DNA of 64,000 nucleotides from Nitrospira sp. SG-bin1 (GCA_002083365.1 LVWS01000032.1:246198-310197); one strand, 5' to 3'; counted from the stretch's first letter, positions 40,817-49,284 are shown. Numbers and translations are program-made. Notes: generated from the sequence alone by a model not told the origin.

Positions 40817-42406
40817 ATGGCTATCGTGAATGAATGTGTCGGACTGGACATCGGGCAAACGGGCTTGAAAGCCGTGCGGTTCCGCCGTCGCTTGAGCGGG
40901 CGCGAAACGATCGATTATTTCCAACACCCCATGCCGTTTTCCCGTCCGGAGGATCTCGAGCCGGCTCGGCGCCTGCCGTCGCTGCGTGGATTCCTCTGGC
41001 GAAACGGGCTCTATGCCGCAGACCGATTGGTGACCGCGATTCCTTGTCAGGACCTGTTCGTCAGAACCCTGTCCTTTCCCTTCAACGATTCGACCAAGCT
41101 CGCCCAAGTCGTGCCCTTTGAGGTCGAAAATCTCGTCCCGATGCCGCTCGAAGACCTTGCGGTGGGAAGCCTGGTGCTCCCTCCAGGACAGGTGGCGGAC
41201 GGCACGCCCCGCGAGAACAAGGGCTCGGAGGTGCTCGTCACGGCCGCGCCGAGGGACAAAGTGGCGGAGCATCTCCGGTTTCTGGCCCAAGCCGATGTGG
41301 AACCCTCGGCGATCAATGTCGACGCGCTCGCCCTCTTTTCCGTCACGCAGTATTTGCAAGAGGAAGGAGCGGCGGTCCCGCAAGATCTCGCCATTATCGA
41401 CGTCGGAGCATCGAAGACGACCCTGTGCCTCGTGCAGGGAGGGCGCCCCATGGTTCTCCGAACGATCCTGTGGGGCGGCAACCATTTGACCCATGCATTG
41501 GCCGTCCGGCACGCCTGTAATTTCGCCGATGCGGAACGTCGGAAGCGCGCGATGACCGTGGATCAGGTGGAGGGGTTGTTCGAGCCGGTCCTGAAAGAGC
41601 TTCGTATCACGTTGCAGGCTCACCTGGGAAACGAGCGCAGTCGCCTCACCCACTGCTGGGTCTGCGGAGGTGGTTCCAAACTGCAGGAAGTCGCGGGATA
41701 TCTGTCCCGACAATTGGGTCTCTATCCGGTCGGACCTCGACAGGGGTTCGGAGCTGAGACCCCTCGGGCCTTTTCCATCGCGTTCGGGCTGGCCATTCAT
41801 CCGAAGATCATCAGGCCACGATGGCGATTCAAGTCAACGCCCATGGAGCTCGCGCTCGATCTCAAAGGCGTGGCCGATGCGGCTTTGCCGGACATCGCCG
41901 CGACCAAACAAGACCGTCGGTTGGCGATCGCCGCCGGTTTGGTCATCGCGGCCTTGGCGATCATCGATTTTTCCGTTCACTTCATCCTGCACGACCAGCG
42001 GGTGACTCGGCTGAAAGCCGCGCTGCACGGCCAGTATGAGCAATACTTCGGTACCGGAACGGGAGCCTCGCCTGGCGAAGAACTGGACCAAGCCACATAT
42101 CGCCTTGGAGTCCTCGACAAAGCGCTCGGCGTCGTCGATACCTCCAACGGCAAAGCGCTGTCCACTCTCTCGACGTTCGTCAAACAACTCCCGCCCGGAA
42201 CGATGATCAAAGTACGGGAGCTGACCGTGGACGGAGCCTCCATCCTCATGGAGGGCGAAACCACCTCATTCGACGCCGTCGAGCGACTCAAGCAAACCTT
42301 CGTCTCCAGCCCGCGATTGAAGGACGTTGCGGTGACGGAAACCCGAGTGGGCGCAGGTCCCAACCAGGTCGTCTTTCGAATCACCGTGACGGTGGAGCCG
42401 TCATGA
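40817..42406 (+). CDS. gspL: GspL/PilM-like assembly platform protein
   Basis: A 529-residue protein. The N-terminal ~330 residues form an actin-like (PilM/GspL cytoplasmic) fold: CVGLDIGQTGLKAVRFRR, LVTAIPCQDLFVRTLSFPF, VVPFEVENLVPMPLEDLAVG and LAIIDVGASKTTLCLVQGG. One transmembrane helix (AIAAGLVIAALAIIDFSVHF) is followed by a periplasmic ferredoxin-like domain (LKDVAVTETRVGAGPNQVVF). It thus merges PilM-like and PilN-like parts, as GspL does. It recruits GspE and binds GspM, encoded next with an ATGA overlap. Confidence 0.85.
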   Translation: MAIVNECVGLDIGQTGLKAVRFRRRLSGRETIDYFQHPMPFSRPEDLEPARRLPSLRGFLWRNGLYAADRLVTAIPCQDLFVRTLSFPFNDSTKLAQVVPFEVENLVPMPLEDLAVGSLVLPPGQVADGTPRENKGSEVLVTAAPRDKVAEHLRFLAQADVEPSAINVDALALFSVTQYLQEEGAAVPQDLAIIDVGASKTTLCLVQGGRPMVLRTILWGGNHLTHALAVRHACNFADAERRKRAMTVDQVEGLFEPVLKELRITLQAHLGNERSRLTHCWVCGGGSKLQEVAGYLSRQLGLYPVGPRQGFGAETPRAFSIAFGLAIHPKIIRPRWRFKSTPMELALDLKGVADAALPDIAATKQDRRLAIAAGLVIAALAIIDFSVHFILHDQRVTRLKAALHGQYEQYFGTGTGASPGEELDQATYRLGVLDKALGVVDTSNGKALSTLSTFVKQLPPGTMIKVRELTVDGASILMEGETTSFDAVERLKQTFVSSPRLKDVAVTETRVGAGPNQVVFRITVTVEPS

Positions 42407-42951
42407 CCCAGAGCCTCCGGGAGCGATGGCGTCAGATGTCGAAGCGTGAGCGCACGCTCGTGCTGGTCGGCGGCCTCGTGCTGGGGCTCAGCCTTGTCTT
42501 CGTTCTGATCGTCGATCCGCTGCTGGACAGTCTTGATCGTCTCGAGCGTCAAGAGGTTCGGAAGCAGAAAGACCTGGCCGAACTGGCGGCGCTCGGCCAG
42601 TCCTATCTGGCCAAACGGGATCGCTTGGCCAAGACCGAAAGCCGCATGCCGGGAGCCGACAGCCATTTTTCCCTGCTGACGTTCATGGAGGAAGCCGCGA
42701 CCACCGCCAATGTGCGCGAACACATCACCGGCATGCAACCGCAGACACAATCGTTGGCACAAGGCTACGAAGAAACGGCCGTCGACCTTCGATTGGAAGG
42801 CATCCAATTGCCGGACCTGCTGGCACTACTCCTCGCCATCGATCAAGCGCCGTACGATCTTCACGTCCGTCATCTGCAGATCCGGCCGAAGTTCGACAAC
42901 CCGGTCAATCTCGACGCCACTGTTCGGGTCTTGAGCTATGCCAAGAGTTGA
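42403..42951 (+). CDS. gspM: type II secretion protein GspM
   Basis: A 182-residue bitopic protein: a cytoplasmic RERWRQMSKRERTLVLVGG segment, one transmembrane helix (LVLGLSLVFVLIVDPLL), a coiled-coil (DRLERQEVRKQKDLAELAAL) and a small periplasmic domain. The WRQMSKRERTL opening is typical of GspM. It pairs with GspL in the inner-membrane platform. The gene overlaps gspL by 4 bp and gspK by 14 bp. Confidence 0.83.
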   Translation: MTQSLRERWRQMSKRERTLVLVGGLVLGLSLVFVLIVDPLLDSLDRLERQEVRKQKDLAELAALGQSYLAKRDRLAKTESRMPGADSHFSLLTFMEEAATTANVREHITGMQPQTQSLAQGYEETAVDLRLEGIQLPDLLALLLAIDQAPYDLHVRHLQIRPKFDNPVNLDATVRVLSYAKS

Positions 42952-43882
42952 CGAACGGGGCGTCGCACTGCTCTTGGCGCTCCTGGTGCTGACCATCCTC
43001 ACCGCCCTGATCCTGGAGTTCGACGCCGAAGCACGCCGCGAGTACCAAGCCGCCGCCGCCTTTCGGGACGACTACAAAGCAGGCATGCTGACTCGTGCCG
43101 CCGTGCAGGCTGCTCGTGCCGTGCTGCAGCAGGATCTCATGCGTGAAAAAATGACCGGCCAGAAATTCGACGGTCCCACGGATATCTGGGCCATGCCCAT
43201 CAAAAACTACGCGATCGGCGACGGATTCCTGACCGCGCAAATCCAGGACGAGACCGGCAAAGTGAACCTGAACGACCTGGCAACGACGTCAGGCGGCACG
43301 GAGGCCCAGCAAAAGAAAGTTACTCGAGTCAGACGATTATTCGAACTGCTGAGGCTCAACCCCAACCTCGTCGATGCTCTCCTCGATTGGATGGATCAGG
43401 ATGAGGTCCCTCAGCCGGCCGGAGCCGAGAGCCTCTACTATCAGTCGCTGAGGCCGCCTTATCGGTCGGCGAATAGTCCGTTGCCGGGGCTGGGAGACCT
43501 CCGGCTCATCAAGGGGTTCACGCCGGAGATCATCGAACGCCTCGCTCCCTATGTGACGGTCTTCCCGCAAGAAGGCGGCGCACCGATGAACATCAATACG
43601 GCGGATCCGATCGTCCTACAGACGCTGGATCCGAGCGTCACCCAAACGGTCGCCATGGAGATCGTGCAAGGACGCCCCTATAAAACAAAAGTGGAGCTCG
43701 ATCGAATCGGAAGCTTTCAAGAGATCGGTAAGACGTTGCGAAGCGACTACGATGTGAAATCTGACTACTTCTCCGCCCGGCTCGCCATCACCATCAACGA
43801 AACGACGAGGACCTCATGGGTTGTCCTCAAGCGGGATGCCAACAAAGGGGAGAGCACCGTCGAATACTTGCGGATCTTGTAG
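42938..43882 (+). CDS. gspK: minor pseudopilin GspK
   Basis: A 314-residue large minor pseudopilin. The leader MPRVDERG precedes VALLLALLVLTILTALILEF; as in other GspK proteins the +5 glutamate is absent (Leu). The alpha-helical tip domain shows DETGKVNLNDLATTSGGTEA, VDALLDWMDQDEVPQPAGAE (acidic calcium site) and the helix-hairpin-like PMNINTADPIVLQTL. It is the last gene of the operon. No hairpin terminator is visible in the 38 bp before the convergent signalling block. Confidence 0.9.
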   Translation: MPRVDERGVALLLALLVLTILTALILEFDAEARREYQAAAAFRDDYKAGMLTRAAVQAARAVLQQDLMREKMTGQKFDGPTDIWAMPIKNYAIGDGFLTAQIQDETGKVNLNDLATTSGGTEAQQKKVTRVRRLFELLRLNPNLVDALLDWMDQDEVPQPAGAESLYYQSLRPPYRSANSPLPGLGDLRLIKGFTPEIIERLAPYVTVFPQEGGAPMNINTADPIVLQTLDPSVTQTVAMEIVQGRPYKTKVELDRIGSFQEIGKTLRSDYDVKSDYFSARLAITINETTRTSWVVLKRDANKGESTVEYLRIL

Positions 43883-43920
43883 CAGAAGGTCTCTGATCCA
43901 CCCCATTATCTTCAGATGAC

Positions 43921-44820
43921 TTAGTCACACGACACCGTAACGGTCACTTCATTGCCCCGTTCATTGTAGGCCAAGCAAGGGAAGAACGATCTCGCCAAAA
44001 AGATTCCTCGCCCGTTCGCACCTTCCGACTCACAGATGTCCTGAGATCGCGTCAACAAACTGCGCCACTTGAAGCCCTTCCCTTCATCGGTAATCCGGTA
44101 CACCAGGCTGTCTGCATCCTTGTCATGAAGCACATGAATGATGACCCGACGATCCCGCAGCCGCGCTTGCGCCAGTCGACTGGCAAGGAGCTCCTCATAG
44201 CGGCCCTCTTCGAGGGCTTCCTGCTTTTCCCGATAGACGATTTCCAGATTTCCATGTTCAACGGCGTTGAAGAGCAATTCCTGCAGCGCTCCACGAAGGT
44301 GTAACCGCTGGATCGGAGGCAACGTGGAGGCGGTCGTCTTGATGAGCCAGGAGATGATTCCCGGGATATGCGTCGGATTTGAGCCGACGGTCAGGCGATA
44401 TTCGGATCGGCAAAGCCCCGGAGTATCCGCGAGATCCCCCGGCAGAAGATTCCGCGCCCGTTGCAGCGCATGCGCCAATTCTTCCTCGGTCACAGGCTTA
44501 TGCAGATAATCGGCGGCCCCGATCCGAAGCGCCTGTATGATCATCGGTTCCGGTGCATCTTTCGCCATGACAATCACGGGACAGAGTTCATGCCTGGTTT
44601 TGAGGTCTTTGAGCAAGGTCAAGCCCGCGGCCTCGGGAAGGAACAGGTCGGTGATCACGATGTTCGGTGCCGCCATGTCGATCGTTGTCAATGCCGCGGC
44701 GGGGTCGGACGCCGCCACGACCGAAAATCCTCTGCCCTGCAACTGTTCGGCAATGCGCGCCTGCGTGTCCGGGCAGGGATCCACGACCAGGAGATGATCG
44801 GATGTCGTGAGTGTCCTCAT
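43921..44820 (-). CDS. response regulator fused to an RsbW-like ATPase domain (REC-HATPase_c)
   Basis: A 299-residue cytoplasmic protein. Residues 8-125 are a receiver domain (LVVDPCPD acidic pocket; Asp58 in IVITDLFLPEAAG; Lys in DYLHKPVTEEELAHAL). Residues ~165-299 are an anti-sigma/serine-kinase-type ATPase: ALQELLFNAVEHGNLEI is the N box and YRITDEGKGFKW the G1 box. Such fusions phosphorylate STAS antagonists or bind sigma factors under receiver control. The two STAS genes and PP2C gene upstream complete a partner switch. The ATG at 44820 overlaps the HPt stop (ATGA). Confidence 0.82.
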   Translation of the reverse strand: MRTLTTSDHLLVVDPCPDTQARIAEQLQGRGFSVVAASDPAAALTTIDMAAPNIVITDLFLPEAAGLTLLKDLKTRHELCPVIVMAKDAPEPMIIQALRIGAADYLHKPVTEEELAHALQRARNLLPGDLADTPGLCRSEYRLTVGSNPTHIPGIISWLIKTTASTLPPIQRLHLRGALQELLFNAVEHGNLEIVYREKQEALEEGRYEELLASRLAQARLRDRRVIIHVLHDKDADSLVYRITDEGKGFKWRSLLTRSQDICESEGANGRGIFLARSFFPCLAYNERGNEVTVTVSCD

Positions 44821-45188
44821 GCAGCCATTCCTTTGTCTTGCACCTGACGCAGTGCGTCCAGGAGACGTTGGAGCTCTCTTTCCAGCGCGGCATAGAGTTG
44901 CCCGCCGTGCGTCAAGCTTTCCGCCTTCGCCGATTCTTCCAAGTCTTTGCAGGCTTGAAGGGCGGCCGGAGCGCAAAACTGAAGAATCGCCCCCTTCAAC
45001 CGGTGGCTCGATCGCGCCACACCTGGCGCGTTTCCGGCGTCCAGGGCCGATCGAGCATCCGCCAAGTCCTTCGGACCATGCTCCAGGAACAGTTCGATCA
45101 TCACCTGGAACGTCTCTCGGTCATCATCGACACGGGCGAGCGCCTCAGGGAGGCTGAAGACGGAGTCCTGGCATTGACCATCACTCAT
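44817..45188 (-). CDS. HPt phosphotransfer protein
   Basis: A 123-residue four-helix Hpt domain. The phosphorylatable histidine is His62 in ARSSHRLKGAILQF, followed by a long C-terminal coiled helix (YAALERELQRLLDALRQVQ). It can shuttle phosphate between a histidine kinase and receiver domains such as those of its two neighbours. It overlaps the PP2C gene by 8 bp and the REC-ATPase gene by 4 bp. It is also a candidate substrate for the SixA-type phosphatase at 4263-4796. Confidence 0.85.
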   Translation of the reverse strand: MSDGQCQDSVFSLPEALARVDDDRETFQVMIELFLEHGPKDLADARSALDAGNAPGVARSSHRLKGAILQFCAPAALQACKDLEESAKAESLTHGGQLYAALERELQRLLDALRQVQDKGMAA

Positions 45189-46407
45189 GCGACACCTTCT
45201 CGCTTAATTCAATCGCCATCAACGCCACATCGTCGGGAAAGTGCTCGTGCCCCTGCCAACGAACCGCTTCGGCAATGGTCGCGGAGACGACTTCCGTCAC
45301 CGGACGTTGGCCGAACGTACGAACCGTCTCTTCCAGGCGATCCTGCCCCCACAGTTCACCGTTCGAATCCGGCACTTCGTAGAGACCGTCGCTCAGCAGG
45401 TACAGTCGATCACCCGGTTCGACCGAAAGTTCTTCCGTGGGGTAGATTGTCGACGGATCGAAGCCCAGGGGTAAATTAGGCTTGGCCAGCCAACAGACGT
45501 CACCGGACCGACGGTGCAGAAGCGCCCCATTGTGCCCGGCCGTCGCATACGTGAGCGTATGACACCGGACGTCCAGTGTCGCAAACACGATCGTGAAATA
45601 GTGTCCATTCTCGGTGAGCGGAAAATGTTTGTTCGCTTCGGTCAAGATCGCGCCGGGATCGCTCGACCCGATATGGCGCAACAAGCTTTCTCTGCGGAGA
45701 AAGGTGGAGAATGATGCCGATCGCAAGGCCGGCGACACACCGTGACCCGACGCATCCAGCAGATACAGTCCGAGAAGATCCTCACTCCACTGAACGACAT
45801 TGAAAAGATCTCCCCCGAGGGCGATAGAGGGCTGATAGACATGAGCCATCTCAACGCCAGGGATGAGGCTTCCCGATGCCGGAAGCAGCGACTCCACATA
45901 GCGGGCGGCCGACTTCAGCTCTCGTTCGAGCGCTTCTTGTTTACGCCGAATCTCCGTCGTGGCATCTTCAAGCCGTCTGATGAGCGCGGCGGCGCGCAAT
46001 CCCGCTTGCACCCGCGCCGTAATTTCGTACTTGCTGGCCGCCTTACTGAGAAAATCATCCGCCCCGCGTGCCAGCCCTTCGGCGATTTGCTCCGGCTGAT
46101 CATGGCTGGTCATCATGAGGATTTGGCTCGACAGCAGTTCGGGATCTCGACGAACCTGTTCGCAGAAAGACGGTCCGTCCATTTCCGGCATCATCCAGTC
46201 CAAGATGGTCAAATCCGGCCGTTCCCGTCGAAGCGCCTCGATTCCGGTTTTTCCGTCGTCGGCTTGGATCACCCGATAGCCGAGCCGTCTGAGTCGAGCC
46301 GCCAAGGCCACTCGTGCGGTGGGCTCGTCGTCCACAACCAGAACCGTACGCACCCCGACCTCTCCGGCGTCGCGGGAAGTCGTCATTGTGGCTGGATTCG
46401 GTATCAT
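45181..46407 (-). CDS. receiver-SpoIIE/RsbU-type PP2C phosphatase
   Basis: A 408-residue protein. The receiver domain is residues ~19-135 (VVDDEPT; Asp70 in LTILDWMMPEMDG; Lys in FLSKAA). A coiled linker (TTEIRRKQEALERELKSAAR) leads to a SpoIIE-type PP2C domain with metal motifs ALGGDLFNVV, LYLLDASGHGVSPALRSA, LTYATAGHNGALLH and LYLLSDGLYEVPD. The domain should dephosphorylate the STAS proteins encoded just upstream, under control of receiver phosphorylation. No good ribosome-binding site precedes the ATG at 46407; an ATG at 46386 is possible. Confidence 0.87.
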   Translation of the reverse strand: MIPNPATMTTSRDAGEVGVRTVLVVDDEPTARVALAARLRRLGYRVIQADDGKTGIEALRRERPDLTILDWMMPEMDGPSFCEQVRRDPELLSSQILMMTSHDQPEQIAEGLARGADDFLSKAASKYEITARVQAGLRAAALIRRLEDATTEIRRKQEALERELKSAARYVESLLPASGSLIPGVEMAHVYQPSIALGGDLFNVVQWSEDLLGLYLLDASGHGVSPALRSASFSTFLRRESLLRHIGSSDPGAILTEANKHFPLTENGHYFTIVFATLDVRCHTLTYATAGHNGALLHRRSGDVCWLAKPNLPLGFDPSTIYPTEELSVEPGDRLYLLSDGLYEVPDSNGELWGQDRLEETVRTFGQRPVTEVVSATIAEAVRWQGHEHFPDDVALMAIELSEKVSHE

Positions 46408-46463
46408 CGGAACATCCGTCAGCGTTTCAACCGTGCGCCCTTTCCGGTCGTTCGATCGTTGGT

Positions 46464-46814
46464 CTAGGCGGCTCGCTGATGCGCGGCCAAGGCATCTTGT
46501 TCATTGTCATAGACCGGAATCAGTTTCTGAATGTTGGCGAGGCTCATGATTTCTCGCACGTAACTTTGCGGCTTCAACATACTTACTTTCCCTTGGCTGA
46601 GCTTGAAGTTCTGAGAAACGAGCGCGAGCAGGCCAAGCCCGGAACTGTCCACGAATCGGACTTCGGCCATGTTCAAGATCAGGTGCCGACAACCCTTCTG
46701 TCGAATCGTTTCCACGGCCGTTTTGAATTGTTCACGATTCGCGTAAGTAAGATCTCCCGTCATTTCAAGAATCACCCCGTTCGGGACAGGGCGTTCTTTC
46801 GTGTGCATCGCCAT
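46464..46814 (-). CDS. STAS-domain anti-sigma-factor antagonist, copy 1
   Basis: A 116-residue SpoIIAA/RsbV-like protein: ILEMTGDLTYANREQFKTAV, LILNMAEVRFVDSSGLGLLA (the serine-pair motif that is phosphorylated in this family), and a C-terminal helix. The ATG at 46814 is chosen because AGGAGG lies five bases upstream; the longer frame starts at a GTG inside that site. With the PP2C and REC-HATPase proteins it forms a partner-switching set. Confidence 0.85.
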   Translation of the reverse strand: MAMHTKERPVPNGVILEMTGDLTYANREQFKTAVETIRQKGCRHLILNMAEVRFVDSSGLGLLALVSQNFKLSQGKVSMLKPQSYVREIMSLANIQKLIPVYDNEQDALAAHQRAA

Positions 46815-46863
46815 AAGCACCTCCTTCGTTCAGACCGGTCGAGATTGGCTCGTCGTTGAAACA

Positions 46864-47199
46864 TCACACGGCCCGAGCTGCAGCCGCCTCCTCCGTGGGA
46901 AACACCGTGATCATCTTATCGATATTGGCCATCTCCAAGATCTGCTTCACGGTGCCCTGCGGGCCCACCAAACTGATCCGCCGCTCTTCTACCGAGAACT
47001 GTTGGGACGTCAACGCCAACAGACCCAGTGCCGCGCTGTCCATATAGGTGGTCTCATGCAGGTTCACGATCAGATGCCGGCCGCCGGATGTTCGAAAGGC
47101 GGCGACGGCGGAGGAAAATTCCTTGCGATTACGGTGGGTGAATACATCCTCGACACGGATCACGGTTGTATCGAGCCATACTCGTTGGGTGATCGACAT
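46864..47199 (-). CDS. STAS-domain protein, copy 2 (DSA instead of DSS motif)
   Basis: A 111-residue paralogue of the preceding STAS protein. The phosphorylation-site region reads TTYMDSAALGLLALTSQQFS, keeping the first serine but changing the second serine and the glycine (DSSGLG to DSAALG). It may therefore be phosphorylated differently or be constitutively active; this is inference. The ATG at 47199 follows GGAG by about six bases, and the gene begins 17 bp after cheB stops. A longer in-frame reading would overlap cheB and is unlikely. Confidence 0.83.
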   Translation of the reverse strand: MSITQRVWLDTTVIRVEDVFTHRNRKEFSSAVAAFRTSGGRHLIVNLHETTYMDSAALGLLALTSQQFSVEERRISLVGPQGTVKQILEMANIDKMITVFPTEEAAAARAV

Positions 47200-47215
47200 A
47201 AAAACTCCAAATGCC

Positions 47216-48280
47216 TCAGCGGCCGACGTGAGCGAGTATCGTGCCGGCGATGTCGTCCAACGGCACCACTTTGTCCACGGCCCCCGCCTTGATGGCTTCC
47301 TTCGGCATACCGAACACGACACAGCTCGCTTCATCTTGAGCGATCGTGAACGCACCAGCCTGTTTCATCGTCAGCATTTCTTTCGCACCATCACCGCCCA
47401 TTCCGGTCAGGATAACGCCGACGGCATTGCCTCCCGCATAACGAGCCACTGAAGCGAACATGACATCCACCGACGGCCGATGACGATTGACCGGAGGATC
47501 CTGATTGATCCGGACCGTGTAGCGGGCGCCGCTCCGCTCCAGCGTCATGTGAAACCCGCCCGGTGCGACTAAGGCATGGCCCGGCAGCACGCTGTCGCCG
47601 TCTTGCGCCTCTTTGACGGAGATGCGCGACAGGCTGCTCAATCTGTCGGCCCAGGTCTTGGTGAATCGCTCGGGCATGTGTTGGGTAATCAGAATCGGCG
47701 GCGTATTCGGCGGGAGGACTTGCAGGACATCTTTCACGGCCTCGGTACCACCGGTCGATGATCCGATCGCGATAATCGTGTCTGTTGTCTTGATCATGGC
47801 TTGTGAATTGATCGGCATCGAAGCGGCCCCGGTCGCATGGCCGTTGATCCGCTTTTCACGTGACCCCTGACGCATGACATTGGCGGTTGCCGCCGCCTTC
47901 ACTTTGGCGATCAAGTCCTGCGCGATCTCTTCCATGCCTTCCCGAAGATCGATCTTGGGTTTCGTGATGAAATCGACGGCTCCGAGCTCCAATGCCCGCA
48001 AGGTGGTCTGACAACCCACCTCCGTCAACGAACTGACCATGACGACCGGCATCGGGTGCCCACGCATCAGTTTCTCCAAGAACGTGAGGCCGTCCATTTT
48101 TGGCATTTCCACGTCCAGGGTCAGCACGTCGGGATTCAGCGCTTTGATCTTCTCCCGGGCGATATAGGGATCGGGAGCCGACCCGATGACTTCGATTTCC
48201 GGATCCTTGGAAAGTAACATTGCGAGCACTTGTCGCATCAACGCGGAATCGTCGACGGTCAGCACCCGAATTTTCCCCAT
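47216..48280 (-). CDS. cheB: chemotaxis protein-glutamate methylesterase/glutaminase CheB
   Basis: A 354-residue response regulator-esterase. The receiver domain has VLTVDDSALMRQVL, phospho-acceptor Asp in DVLTLDVEMPKMDG and TKP. After a linker, the CheB esterase has catalytic IAIGSSTGGTEAV (Ser), ILITQHMPERFT (His) and GVILTGMGGDGAKEM (Asp). It demethylates the chemoreceptors encoded in this block. No other esterase gene is visible. The ATG is preceded by AGGAGG. Confidence 0.95.
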   Translation of the reverse strand: MGKIRVLTVDDSALMRQVLAMLLSKDPEIEVIGSAPDPYIAREKIKALNPDVLTLDVEMPKMDGLTFLEKLMRGHPMPVVMVSSLTEVGCQTTLRALELGAVDFITKPKIDLREGMEEIAQDLIAKVKAAATANVMRQGSREKRINGHATGAASMPINSQAMIKTTDTIIAIGSSTGGTEAVKDVLQVLPPNTPPILITQHMPERFTKTWADRLSSLSRISVKEAQDGDSVLPGHALVAPGGFHMTLERSGARYTVRINQDPPVNRHRPSVDVMFASVARYAGGNAVGVILTGMGGDGAKEMLTMKQAGAFTIAQDEASCVVFGMPKEAIKAGAVDKVVPLDDIAGTILAHVGR

Positions 48281-48324
48281 CGATATCCTCCTGAAGTCTT
48301 GCGGCTCAGGTTACTCGCGCCAAC

Positions 48325-48987
48325 TCAATCCGCTGGGCGAGAAACACGGCAATGCACCACGCGATCGGCTCGCTGCTTAGAACAGCGTGACGTCTTCCGC
48401 ATGCTGCTGCTCCCGCTGCTGGATTTTTCCGCGTATTGGCTTTCGCGATCAAACACCGTCCGGTTCTTGATCCGCTCGATTTTCTTCATCAATACCCGGC
48501 CCGAATCGGTCTGGTAGTAGACCTTTCGTGGGAACACGTCGCCCAGGTCGGTCTTGACGACCGGCATGCCCTCGCTCTTCAAATACTGCAATACCCATTT
48601 GGCGTTTTTCTCACCCACATCGATGTTGCCCTCATAGATCCGGCCCGCGCCGAACAGCTTGATTTCCAGACGGTTCCTGTGTCCGCCGCGCTTGAGAATT
48701 TCATTGATGAGGGATTCCATGGCGAAGGAGCCGTACCGCGTCGACTCCCCCCAGGAATCGTGAGCCGATTCCCTCGGCTCCGGCAACATGAAATGATTCA
48801 TGCCGCCCACGCCGACGATAGGGTCGCGAATGCAGGCCGAAATGCAGGAGCCGAGCACGGTGTAGACGATCATCGGCTCACTGCTGACAAAGAACTCTCC
48901 GGGCAAGATCGATGCGATCTCGTGGGGAAAGCGGCTGTCGCGCATCCGACGGATATGGGCAAATTCTTGAGGCGTTTCAAGCTTCAT
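48325..48987 (-). CDS. cheD: chemoreceptor glutamine deamidase CheD
   Basis: A 220-residue CheD with catalytic Cys in YTVLGSCISACIRD and His in GVGGMNHFMLPEP, plus FGAGRIYEGNIDVGEKN and DLGDVFPRKVYYQTDSGRV. CheD deamidates receptor glutamines and can interact with CheC/CheX. The C-terminus is extended by ~35 basic, low-complexity residues (SSSMRKTSRCSKQRADRV) not usual for the family. The ATG at 48987 follows GGGAAAC, but start and ribosome-binding site both lie inside the heptamer array at 48976-49010, so the present N-terminus (MKLETPQEF) was probably shaped by the repeat. Confidence 0.88.
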   Translation of the reverse strand: MKLETPQEFAHIRRMRDSRFPHEIASILPGEFFVSSEPMIVYTVLGSCISACIRDPIVGVGGMNHFMLPEPRESAHDSWGESTRYGSFAMESLINEILKRGGHRNRLEIKLFGAGRIYEGNIDVGEKNAKWVLQYLKSEGMPVVKTDLGDVFPRKVYYQTDSGRVLMKKIERIKNRTVFDRESQYAEKSSSGSSSMRKTSRCSKQRADRVVHCRVSRPAD

Positions 48988-49010
48988 GTTTCCCGTTTCA
49001 GGTTTCAAGA
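48976..49010. repeat. 7-nt tandem repeat spanning the cheD start and the end of a decayed four-helix-bundle gene
   Basis: Five gapless plus-strand heptamers: TTTCAAG, CTTCATG, TTTCCCG, TTTCAGG, TTTCAAG. On the minus strand they carry the stop codon of the decayed upstream gene in the first unit and the cheD ATG in the fourth. Confidence 0.7.
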
Positions 49011-49271
49011 ACGCTGAATTGTGCACTTCGTGCCCATGACTCCTGCGTTGCGCAAATACGTCATGAGCCCGGCTATCCTCCGTGCCGTATCGCCCACCAT
49101 CCCGACAAGTCGGTCAAAACTCTCTCGTTCAACATAACCTTGATCGAGAGCGATAGAGAGCGGACTGCTTACTTCACCGGCTGATCCCTTCGCGATTACC
49201 AGAAATGGATGAACCCGCCGCTACCGATTCGCTCAAATTCCTCGGCAATGTTCGACATGATCGACGCACTC
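49006..49271 (-). pseudogene. decayed four-helix-bundle (S23/Avd-like) gene
   Basis: The cheR-cheD gap holds a broken member of the same family as the gene at 31656-32024, of a different subtype. One frame reads SASIMSNIAEEFERIGSGGF then hits a TAA. A second frame continues the family pattern to the end: GEVSSPLSIALDQGYVERES, then FDRLVGMVGDTARRIAGLMT and YLRNAG. The N-terminal ~40 residues are lost (an in-frame TGA lies just upstream) and there is at least one frameshift. The order and spacing match the consensus ...SIMSNIAEGFER...GEVRSQLYIALDQGY... of S23-type proteins. Confidence 0.75.
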
Positions 49272-49284
49272 GATCTTCAAACGG

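Noticed and set aside
40757..41800. 347-codon minus-strand frame opposite gspL
   Set aside because: Antisense to a clearly conserved gspL; arginine/histidine-rich composition typical of shadows.
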